The notes under the pieces: model-generated | What the model saw: the letters and a program-made list of their open reading frames with translations, nothing else | What the model was told of the DNA's origin: nothing | The model's database searches: none | NCBI GenBank assembly: GCA_031277435.1 | Contig: JAITMI010000268.1 | Span: 1 to 6,731 of the forward strand | Direction: 5' to 3' | Origin: Pseudomonadales bacterium | GTDB taxonomy: Bacteria; Pseudomonadota; Gammaproteobacteria; Pseudomonadales; Pseudohongiellaceae | Length of the DNA: 6,731 nt | Made by a program: the position numbers and the translations under genes | Shown: positions 1 through 4,593 of the stretch, one piece after another | Position numbering within the stretch: the stretch's first letter is position 1 | How the letters are laid out: each line of letters opens with the position of its first letter

Positions 1-512
1 CGGTGATTCTCAAGGGCCGCAACGATCACGAGATTCTCGACCTCCTGCATTACGCGCAGCGGCTGGGCGTCAACATCGCCTACATCGAGGAAATGCCGCT
101 GGGGACGCTGTCGGAACACGAGCGCGAGCTGACCACATGCAGCAACGAGCAAGTGCGCAAAGTGATCGCCAGCCAGCACGAACTGACGCCAATGACGCTG
201 AAAACCGCCGGCCCTTCGCGCTATTACAGCATCGCCGGCAGCGCTACCCGGGTCGGTTTCATCTCACCGGTGAGCCACAATTTTTGCTCCACCTGCAACC
301 GCGTGCGGGTGACGGTGGAGGGGCGTCTGCTCTTGTGCCTGGGCAATGAGCATTCGGTCGATCTGCGCCAGATCTTGCGTGAACATCCGGATGACGAGGC
401 GCTATTGCAAGAGACGATCCGCCAGGCGATGGACCTCAAACCCGAACGCCACTACTTCTACGACAAAGACGCGCCGCAAGTCTTGCGTTTCATGAACATG
501 ACCGGCGGCTAA
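1..512 (+). CDS. moaA: GTP 3',8-cyclase MoaA, C-terminal part (5' truncated)
   Basis: This is the C-terminal half of MoaA, the radical-SAM enzyme that, with MoaC, converts GTP to cyclic pyranopterin monophosphate, the first step of molybdenum cofactor synthesis. The frame is open from the window edge, so the start and the N-terminal radical-SAM cysteines lie outside; about 170 residues of the usual ~330 remain. The visible part includes the family stretch ending IEEMPLG. The C-terminal second [4Fe-4S] cluster motif, which binds GTP, reads FCSTCNR then 13 residues after the second Cys to LCLGNEHSVDLR, the expected C-x2-C-x13-C. The protein ends MTGG; the conserved C-terminal Gly-Gly is needed for MoaA catalysis. 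moaB follows after 44 nt in the same direction, so the two are probably one operon. No truncation or frameshift is seen in the visible part. Confidence 0.96.
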   Translation, partial: VILKGRNDHEILDLLHYAQRLGVNIAYIEEMPLGTLSEHERELTTCSNEQVRKVIASQHELTPMTLKTAGPSRYYSIAGSATRVGFISPVSHNFCSTCNRVRVTVEGRLLLCLGNEHSVDLRQILREHPDDEALLQETIRQAMDLKPERHYFYDKDAPQVLRFMNMTGG

Positions 513-556
513 GGCCGCTGTGCTTTCTCTTTCCGCTTCATCCCGCCGAGGAATTT

Positions 557-1087
557 ATGGCCGGTAACAAACCCATGCAGGATTTCGTTGCGCTGACGGC
601 CGCCGTAGTCACGGTGTCCGACACCCGTAGCGAGGAAAACGACAGTTCAGGCCAGTTTCTGCGCGAGGCGCTCACGGCTACCGGGCACCGGCTGCACAGC
701 AAACACATCTGCCGCGACGACATCTACCGCCTGCGCGCCCTGGTGGCGGGCTTGATCGCCGAACCCGCCGTGCACGTCATTTTGGTAACCGGCGGCACCG
801 GCTTCACCAAGCGCGACAATACCGTGGCGGCCTTGTCACCCTTGTTCGATTCGAGCATCGACGGCTTTGGCGAACTCTTCCGCCACCTGTCCTTCGCCGA
901 AATCGGCACCTCCACGATTCAATCGCGCGCCTTCGCCGGGCTCAGCAACAGCACCGCGATCTTCTGTATGCCGGGCTCCACCGGCGCCTGCAAGACGGCC
1001 TGGAACGACATCATCGCCGCGCAACTCGACAGCCGGCAGCGCCCCTGCAATTTCGTGGATCGCTTACTGCAAAAAGGAAAGGAATAG
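557..1087 (+). CDS. moaB: Molybdenum cofactor biosynthesis protein MoaB
   Basis: This encodes a 176-residue cytoplasmic protein of the MoaB/MogA family, which binds molybdopterin. MogA-type members adenylylate it before molybdate insertion; some MoaB proteins do the same, whereas E. coli MoaB is dispensable. Visible motifs are VTVSDTRSEEND near residues 18-29, the molybdopterin-binding VTGGTGFTKRD at 77-87, GFGELFRHLSFAEIGTS at 103-119, and MPGSTGACKTAWNDII at 138-153. The C-terminal RPCNF resembles E. coli MoaB closely. Length is normal for MoaB (~170 residues). The ATG at 557 has a GAGGA ribosome site at 548-552, 4 nt upstream, which supports this start. It follows moaA with a 44-nt gap and no clear terminator between them. 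MogA is the alternative name, but the C-terminal sequence favours MoaB. Confidence 0.95.
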   Translation: MAGNKPMQDFVALTAAVVTVSDTRSEENDSSGQFLREALTATGHRLHSKHICRDDIYRLRALVAGLIAEPAVHVILVTGGTGFTKRDNTVAALSPLFDSSIDGFGELFRHLSFAEIGTSTIQSRAFAGLSNSTAIFCMPGSTGACKTAWNDIIAAQLDSRQRPCNFVDRLLQKGKE

Positions 1088-1134
1088 CTATATAAAAGAG
1101 AGAGATAGAAGGGAGACTTGAAGGGAACCGTGCA

Positions 1135-1234
1135 GCAGCCTGAAGAACATTCAAGCTGCGGCGCGGTCGTTTCCAGGTTCCGGGGGCATTGAATTTGGGG
1201 AGGGGTCCAAATCCGCCGCTTGGAGGAACCTGGA
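1135..1234 (-). other. Structured RNA region downstream of the small peptide gene
   Basis: Three stems can be read here. The outer one pairs 1172-1181 with 1225-1234 (TCCAGGTTCC/GGAACCTGGA, 10 perfect bp, 43-nt loop). Nested inside it, 1193-1198 pairs with 1207-1212 (ATTTGG/CCAAAT, 8-nt loop). Beside it, 1135-1144 pairs with 1150-1159 around a 5-nt loop. This last stem has a C/A mismatch if transcribed from + but a G-U pair if transcribed from -, making 10 continuous pairs, so the - strand is favoured. A further GGAACC at 1124-1129 could compete for GGTTCC at 1176-1181. On - this lies directly after the 36-codon gene, so it may be its 3' UTR, a terminator region without a clean U-tract, or a separate small RNA. 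It matches no RNA family I can name. Confidence 0.4.
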
Positions 1235-1241
1235 CGCTGGT

Positions 1242-1352
1242 TTACAGCGAGGCAAGCGTAGCGATAGCCGTACCTGCCACCAGAACCAGAGCAATCAATA
1301 CCGAGATAGTGATATCGGCTGCGGTCTGGACGCTGAGGGTGTGGACGTTCAT
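1242..1352 (-). CDS. Small single-span membrane peptide, 36 residues, unknown function
   Basis: An ATG at 1352 (- strand) opens a 36-codon frame ending in TAA at 1242-1244. It is preceded by AAGGAG (1359-1364) at an ideal 6-nt spacing, the strongest ribosome site in the window, which is the main reason to call it real. The peptide begins MNVHTLSVQTAADIT. From about residue 14 to 34 it is a continuous hydrophobic stretch of Ile, Leu, Val, Ala, Gly and Thr, enough for one membrane span. It contains no Lys or Arg; the only charged residue is Asp13, with one His at position 4. This fits a small membrane protein and could also suit a type I toxin-like or signalling peptide, but I do not recognise the family. 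Longer upstream starts in the same frame lack such a ribosome site. An 18-bp palindrome lies about 65 nt upstream and a structured RNA region follows. Confidence 0.62.
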   Translation of the reverse strand: MNVHTLSVQTAADITISVLIALVLVAGTAIATLASL

Positions 1353-1358
1353 TTTCGA

Positions 1359-1364
1359 CTCCTT
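1359..1364 (-). promoter_or_regulatory. Ribosome binding site of the 36-residue peptide
   Basis: On the - strand the sequence reads AAGGAG, then six bases, then ATG at 1352. This near-perfect anti-16S match at optimal spacing fixes the start of the small gene and argues against the longer in-frame starts near 1427. Confidence 0.7.
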
Positions 1365-1417
1365 GTAAGAGATGGATTGTTTCGATGTTGCACTCCGGGT
1401 AGGAATGCGGGGCGCAT

Positions 1418-1435
1418 GGTAACACAAGTGTTACC
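1418..1435. promoter_or_regulatory. Perfect 18-bp palindrome, probable operator
   Basis: GGTAACAC-AA-GTGTTACC has 8-bp perfect arms around a 2-bp centre. It lies about 65 bp upstream of the small peptide ATG on the - strand and 56-101 bp upstream of the possible hemD starts on the + strand. Such symmetry is typical of a dimeric repressor or activator site. I cannot assign a regulator: it does not match FNR/CRP, Fur, LexA or BirA consensus sequences as I know them. No transcription factor gene is in the window. Confidence 0.5.
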
Positions 1436-1509
1436 GAAAAGCGTAACTTTATTTAGGAAAGCCTAATTTTGTTACCATCTTTGCCTCTTTATGCAGAAAA
1501 AGTGTTACC
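1430..1509. promoter_or_regulatory. Cluster of GTTACC half-sites before hemD
   Basis: After the palindrome, related half-sites recur: GTTACC at 1430-1435, inverted GTAAC at 1443-1447, GTTACC at 1471-1476 and GTGTTACC at 1502-1509. Between them TTAGG-AAAG-CCTAA (1453-1466) forms a second small dyad, nearly concentric with the GTAAC/GTTAC pair at 1443-1447 and 1471-1475. The last copy falls inside the longest hemD frame, which hints that hemD is translated from a later ATG. I see no convincing -35/-10 pair, so the promoter position is not called. Confidence 0.35.
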
Positions 1510-2396
1510 TTCATGCAACCTTTATGAACCCGAACATGCACCAGATCTCCCCTCTCAGCGCCGCCAGCGCCACGCTTTCCTCCGCGCTGGCCGGGCGGCG
1601 CATCGCCATCGGCGAAACCCGCCAGCAGCGGCTATTGGCCACACTCTTGCGTAACAGAGGCGCGCAAGTCATTGAAGTTCCTCTGATTTCTATTCTCGAT
1701 GCGCCCGACCCCGCGCCAGTACGGCAGTGGCTCGACGAGTTCATCGCCCAGCCGCCGCGCTTGTTGATCCTGCTGACGGGCGAGGGCCTGACGCGCCTGC
1801 TATCGCTCGCCACCCAAACAGGATTGCGCGCCGCCTTCCTGCAAACCTTGGCCGCCGTGCCGGTACTCTGCCGCGGCCCCAAACCGGAGCGGGTGTTGCG
1901 CGAGCTGGGTTTAGCGGCGGCTCATGCCGCGGCGGCGCCCACTACCGATGGCGTGATCGCTACCTTGCAAACCTTGCCGCTCTCTGGCGCGCGCGTCGGC
2001 GTGCAGCTTTATGGCGAAGAACCCAATCTCAAGCTGATGGACGCCCTGCGCGCGGCGGGCGCGCAACCGCTGCCCGTGGCGCCTTATGTCTACGCCGATC
2101 AGGAAGCCGACGAAAAAGTACGCGCCTTGCTGCGCGCCCTGGCGGCGGGAGAACTGGACGTTCTAGTATTCACCTCGCAGCCGCAATTCAAACGCCTGCA
2201 AGAAGTGGCGCGGCGCTATGGACAACAAGCTGAACTCGACGCCGGTCTCAAACGCACGCCGCTGGCGGCGGTCGGCCCCCTGGTGCGGGAGCAATTGGAA
2301 CAAGCCGGTTACCCCGTCGCCGTCATGCCAGAGCGTGTTTATTTCATGAAACCCTTGGTACTGGCCTTGCAGCGTTATTTCGAGCAAGGCGCGTAA
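1491..2396 (+). CDS. hemD: Uroporphyrinogen-III synthase (HemD family)
   Basis: HemD closes and inverts ring D of hydroxymethylbilane to give uroporphyrinogen III, the branch point to haem, sirohaem and cobalamin, in the cytoplasm. The protein shows the two-lobe HEM4 pattern. Lobe one begins LAGRRIAIGETRQQ near residue 33 and includes LILLTGEGLTRLL. Lobe two has GVQLYGEEPNLKLMDALRAAG, then DVLVFTSQPQFKRL and TPLAAVGPLVREQLEQAGYPV near the C-terminus, matching the FTSP and IGPxTA blocks of the family. At 301 codons it is longer than the usual ~250. ATGs at 1491, 1524 and 1536 are all in frame and none has a good ribosome site. The operator-like GTGTTACC at 1502-1509 and the usual family start just before LAGRRI make 1536 (or 1524) more likely than 1491. 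No hemC is adjacent, so it may be a paralog serving sirohaem or another branch. Confidence 0.85.
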   Translation: MQKKCYLHATFMNPNMHQISPLSAASATLSSALAGRRIAIGETRQQRLLATLLRNRGAQVIEVPLISILDAPDPAPVRQWLDEFIAQPPRLLILLTGEGLTRLLSLATQTGLRAAFLQTLAAVPVLCRGPKPERVLRELGLAAAHAAAAPTTDGVIATLQTLPLSGARVGVQLYGEEPNLKLMDALRAAGAQPLPVAPYVYADQEADEKVRALLRALAAGELDVLVFTSQPQFKRLQEVARRYGQQAELDAGLKRTPLAAVGPLVREQLEQAGYPVAVMPERVYFMKPLVLALQRYFEQGA

Positions 2397-2401
2397 CTTT
2401 T

Positions 2402-2437
2402 CATATTCGCCATATTCACCATATTCGCCATCTTCGC
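2402..2437. repeat. 9-bp minisatellite, four copies
   Basis: Four head-to-tail 9-bp units fill most of the gap between hemD and the transferase gene: CATATTCGC, CATATTCAC, CATATTCGC, CATCTTCGC. Copies 1 and 3 are identical and the others differ by one base. The array ends just before the GGAG ribosome site (2439-2442) of the next gene, so a change of copy number would alter the spacer but not the ribosome site. Confidence 0.8.
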
Positions 2438-2448
2438 CGGAGCTTTCC

Positions 2449-3120
2449 ATGCAAGCCACTCTTGTTATCGGCAACAAAAATTATTCCTCCTGGTCGCTGC
2501 GGCCCTGGCTGCTGTTGCGTCATTTTGGAATTGTCTTTGAAGAACTGCGCATTCCCTTGAATTTATCCGAAACGCCGCCGCTCTTACGCGAACTGTCGCC
2601 CACCGGCAAAGCGCCGGTACTCTTGCATGACGGGCGCACCATCTGGGAATCGCTGGCGATCTGCGAATACGTCAATGAAGTATTTCTCGACGTCCAAGGC
2701 TGGCCCGCCGGCACTGGCGCGCGCGCCCACGCGCGTTCGCTGGCCTGTGAAATGCACGCCGGTTTCAGCAATCTGCGCGGCCAATGGCCCATGAATCTGC
2801 GGCGGCGCGGCCCGATGCCAATCAACGCCGCGCTGGGGCAAGATTTGGCGCGCATCGAGATTATCTGGAACGAGTGTATGGAAACCTACGGCGGCCCCTG
2901 GCTCTTTGGCGGCTTCAGCATCGCCGACGCCATGTTCGCGCCGCTCGCCCTGCGCCTGTATTGCTGCCAGCCGCCTTTGAGCGAGGCCAGCGCTGGTTAT
3001 GTACTAAAAATTCTGGAACATCCCGCCATCATGGATTGGCTGGCGGCGGCGCGGCTGGAAACCGAAGTGCTGCAGGAAAGCGAAGCTGCCTATCGCCTGG
3101 CCGAACCAGGAAATTGCTGA
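2449..3120 (+). CDS. Glutathione S-transferase family protein
   Basis: This 223-residue cytosolic protein has the standard two-domain glutathione S-transferase build. The N-terminal thioredoxin-like domain (about 1-80) has GNKNYSSWSLRPWLLL at 8-23, a serine-type active-site region like zeta-class enzymes, with Ser13, Ser14 or Ser16 as candidate catalytic residues. The glutathione-binding SPTGKAPVL at 50-58 has the cis-Pro at 56, and ES at 67-68 contacts the gamma-glutamyl group in this fold. The helical C-terminal domain contains FSIADAMFAPLALR at 156-169, the conserved N-capping box. Length is normal. The start at 2449 is backed by GGAG at 2439-2442, 6 nt upstream. Substrate cannot be told: conjugation of electrophiles, peroxide reduction and isomerisation are all possible. 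The next gene begins 6 nt after the stop. Confidence 0.92.
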   Translation: MQATLVIGNKNYSSWSLRPWLLLRHFGIVFEELRIPLNLSETPPLLRELSPTGKAPVLLHDGRTIWESLAICEYVNEVFLDVQGWPAGTGARAHARSLACEMHAGFSNLRGQWPMNLRRRGPMPINAALGQDLARIEIIWNECMETYGGPWLFGGFSIADAMFAPLALRLYCCQPPLSEASAGYVLKILEHPAIMDWLAAARLETEVLQESEAAYRLAEPGNC

Positions 3121-3126
3121 ATCATC

Positions 3127-3498
3127 ATGGCCGAGCGGCATTGCCTCAACTGCGGCATGAGCGCGAACGCGCCGCGTTTCGAACTGGATCAGGCGCCGCC
3201 GCTACTACGCTGCGCCAAGTGTGACCAGAATTTATTTTTACAACACGACGGCTCCTGCCTCACCGATGACATCGCGCACCACCACGAAACCCTCCCGCTC
3301 GCGCTCAAAAAACTCGACCGCCTGTTACTCGAAGGCTGGCGCGGCTATTACCGTACTTTGCGCGTCATCATCGGCGGCGGGCTGATCCGCGAGCAAACCT
3401 TGGGGCAACTGCACTATTACCAGCGCCAGGGCCTGATCCGCGCCTACCACCAGGACAGCCCCAATCGCGGCGCCGTGATGGTAGTGTTACGTGATTGA
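3127..3498 (+). CDS. Small zinc-ribbon protein with an Smr-like C-terminal half
   Basis: This 123-residue protein has two parts. Residues 1-40 carry Cys6-x2-Cys9 and Cys29-x2-Cys32, a classic four-cysteine zinc ribbon. From about residue 50 to the end the order of elements resembles a small Smr (MutS2 C-terminal) domain: DIAHHH where Smr has its DLHG, an amphipathic helix LPLALKKLDRLLLEG, a strand ending RVIIGGG where Smr has the I-x-G-x-G turn, a second helix TLGQLHYYQRQG, and a terminal RGAVMVVLRD strand. Smr domains are nucleases or nucleic-acid binders; here the catalytic-type motif is altered, so activity is uncertain. The start lies 6 nt after the transferase stop; AGGAAA at 3108-3113 is rather far upstream, so translational coupling is likely. 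The zinc ribbon is clear; the Smr assignment is my inference from pattern. Confidence 0.78.
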   Translation: MAERHCLNCGMSANAPRFELDQAPPLLRCAKCDQNLFLQHDGSCLTDDIAHHHETLPLALKKLDRLLLEGWRGYYRTLRVIIGGGLIREQTLGQLHYYQRQGLIRAYHQDSPNRGAVMVVLRD

Positions 3499-3504
3499 AT
3501 TCCC

Positions 3505-3526
3505 TGTAATTTTCGTAGTGGACACC
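3505..3526 (+). other. Possible remnant of an IS3-type element end
   Basis: Soon after the zinc-ribbon gene the sequence contains GTAGTGGACACC (3515-3526), similar to the AGTGGACAC core near the ends of IS3-group elements as I remember them. Following bases (3544-3657) can be read as a short frame LTVAARYGLRKLKAVMAEN that might be decayed coding sequence. No matching inverted end, transposase or target duplication is visible, so this is only a weak suggestion. The rest of 3499-3670 is unassigned and must hold the promoter of the lipoprotein gene; an AT-rich patch at 3610-3625 is the only candidate. Confidence 0.15.
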
Positions 3527-3670
3527 TTGGTATAAAAAGGGCCTGACGGTGGCCGCGCGGTACGGATTGCGCAAGCTGAAAGCGGTGATGGCTGAAAATG
3601 CCGAAAACTGTGTTATTTTATTTAGAGCAATCACTATCCGTGCAGTTAACTTTTGCAGGTAAATCCTCTC

Positions 3671-4183
3671 ATGAAAATTTCTTCTTTTACGCTGCCCCGT
3701 ATGTTCTGCCTTGCTCTGGCCGCGCCAATGCTATTGTCAGGTTGCGCTCAGCAAGCGCCGGGTATTGATGAGTCCAGCACCGTTATTGCCGATGCGGCTA
3801 ACGCTGAGCCCGTGGATGCGCGCGAGCAATATGCGCTTGGCGTGCAATACCAAACCGCCGATGGCGTGCCAAAGGACGACGCCAAAGCCTTGGCCTGGTT
3901 GCGCAAGGCCGCCGACCAAGGCTTGGCCGAAGCGCAGCTTTATATCGGCTGGATGTATCAAACCGGTGACGGTGTAGCGCAAGACGATGCGCAAGCCTTG
4001 GCCTGGATAGGCAAAGCGGCGCAACAAGGTCTTGCCGACGCCCAAGTCTACCTGGGCTGGATGTATCAAAATGGCCTCGGGGTAGCGCAGGATAAGGTGC
4101 AAGCCGTAGCCTGGTACCGTCAAGCCGCCGAGCAGGGCAGCCCTGAAGCGCAAGCCTCCCTTGATGTCCTGTTGGCCCAGTAG
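3671..4183 (+). CDS. Sel1-repeat lipoprotein
   Basis: This 170-residue exported lipoprotein has a signal peptide of about 24 residues: a short n-region with Lys2 and Arg10, a hydrophobic core FCLALAAPMLL, and the lipobox LSGC with Cys25 as the lipidated residue. Residue +2 is Ala, so outer-membrane sorting is expected. After a Ser/Asp/Ala-rich linker come three 36-residue Sel1 repeats at about 50-85, 86-121 and 122-157, each with the pattern A-x-LG-x-x-Y-x-x-G-x-GV-x-x-D-x-x-x-A-x-x-W-x-x-x-A-A-x-x-G, and then the first residues of a fourth. Sel1 repeats form an alpha solenoid used for protein-protein contacts. An upstream TTG (3653) is in frame, but ATG 3671 places the signal peptide correctly. 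The partner is unknown; the following polysaccharide genes are 410 nt away, so a link to them is only suggestive. Confidence 0.88.
   Translation: MKISSFTLPRMFCLALAAPMLLSGCAQQAPGIDESSTVIADAANAEPVDAREQYALGVQYQTADGVPKDDAKALAWLRKAADQGLAEAQLYIGWMYQTGDGVAQDDAQALAWIGKAAQQGLADAQVYLGWMYQNGLGVAQDKVQAVAWYRQAAEQGSPEAQASLDVLLAQ
3818..4141 (+). repeat. Three tandem 108-bp units encoding Sel1 repeats
   Basis: The lipoprotein gene holds three consecutive 108-bp units (3818-3925, 3926-4033, 4034-4141), each coding one 36-residue Sel1 repeat. Units two and three are the most alike, both carrying GWMYQ and GVAQD, which suggests a later duplication than the one giving unit one. Confidence 0.75.
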
Positions 4184-4225
4184 CGCCGGCAAATCGCGCA
4201 AAAATCACCGCTTGTTTCAGCCATG

Positions 4226-4248
4226 GCCCGCCGCATGGATGCGCGGGC
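4226..4248 (+). terminator. GC-rich hairpin after the lipoprotein gene
   Basis: GCCCGCCGCA (4226-4235), loop TGGA, then TGCGCGGGC (4240-4248) form a nine-pair stem with one bulged C, starting 43 nt past the stop of the Sel1 gene. No T-tract follows, so it is not a textbook intrinsic terminator; it may stabilise the 3' end or act as a weak terminator. Confidence 0.3.
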
Positions 4249-4325
4249 AACTCCTGTCCCGTTCGTCAGTATCAGTCAGAATTGATTGGAATTGATAGTT
4301 TGAATTTCCTCGTCACACGGCCCAC

Positions 4326-4345
4326 ACTAAAAAAGAATTTTTAGT
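4326..4345. repeat. AT-rich inverted repeat
   Basis: ACTAAAAA, loop AGAA, TTTTTAGT: 8-bp perfect arms around a 4-nt loop. The stem is too A/T-rich for a good terminator and lacks a flanking U-tract of its own. It could be a protein-binding dyad upstream of the sugar-nucleotide operon. Confidence 0.35.
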
Positions 4346-4362
4346 TCCAAGGCGATTTCCCG

Positions 4363-4443
4363 ATAGTTTTTCGCGTGAATAATTTTTGCGCGAGCAGTTC
4401 TTGGGTGCGTAGTTTTTACGCGAATATAGATAGTTTTTTACGG
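4363..4443 (+). repeat. Four imperfect copies of a T-rich 13-14 bp motif
   Basis: The motif ATAGTTTTT(A)CGCG recurs at 4363-4375 (ATAGTTTTTCGCG), 4379-4392 (ATAATTTTTGCGCG), 4409-4422 (GTAGTTTTTACGCG) and 4430-4443 (ATAGTTTTTTACGG). Start-to-start distances are 16, 30 and 21 bp. They lie 150-230 bp upstream of the UDP-glucuronate decarboxylase gene, where regulator sites would be expected. A possible weak promoter, TTGGGT (4401-4406) with TATAGA (4425-4430), falls inside the cluster. Confidence 0.45.
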
Positions 4444-4494
4444 AACCATCGCCTCAGCGTGAACGGAAAGTTCTCCAGCCCTAAGGTTGGCGGG

Positions 4495-4542
4495 TGTTTG
4501 CGGCGCTAAACCAGTCCTAGTGGGAGGGCTGCGCCGCAAACA
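4495..4542 (+). promoter_or_regulatory. 12-bp perfect inverted repeat in the uxs leader
   Basis: TGTTTGCGGCGC (4495-4506) and GCGCCGCAAACA (4531-4542) pair perfectly around a 24-nt loop, ending 51 nt before the uxs ATG. No T-run follows, so it is not a simple terminator. The loop contains AGGGCT (4525-4530), which can pair with CAGCCCT at 4476-4482 upstream or with the identical CAGCCCT at 4564-4570 downstream, two exclusive options. This looks like a structured mRNA leader, but matches no riboswitch class I know. Confidence 0.5.
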
Positions 4543-4593
4543 GTTATTCAGTGATCCAGAGCACAGCCCTGGCGATCATGGTGAGTAAACGGT

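Noticed and set aside
1117..1240. 6S RNA, SRP RNA or tmRNA in the structured region after moaB
   Set aside because: The stems do not match the layout or conserved bases of these RNAs as I know them; loops and bulge positions differ.
919..1425. 168-codon frame on the - strand over the end of moaB and the following gap
   Set aside because: It runs antisense through the conserved C-terminus of moaB, has low-complexity composition with no family motif, and lacks a ribosome site. The 36-codon frame in another phase explains the area better.
3737..4201. Long - strand frames opposite the Sel1 lipoprotein gene
   Set aside because: They mirror the repetitive Sel1 codons; the + strand has a signal peptide, lipobox and clear repeats.
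4223..4285. 20-codon frame beginning MARRMDARATP in the 410-nt gap
   Set aside because: No ribosome site, overlaps a GC-rich hairpin, and shows no hydrophobic or other recognisable character.
4488..4501. Sigma-54-like promoter (TGGC ... TTGC) in the uxs leader
   Set aside because: The GG and GC elements are one base too close (11 rather than 12 between the first G of each), and sigma-54 spacing is strict. The site also overlaps the 12-bp stem.
4578..4580. ATG as an alternative start of uxs
   Set aside because: It is 16 nt from the accepted ATG, therefore out of frame, and meets no conserved sequence.
4440..4593. GEMM (cyclic di-GMP) riboswitch or JUMPstart/ops element before the polysaccharide genes
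   Set aside because: The conserved GEMM core and the ops GGCGGTAG sequence are not present.
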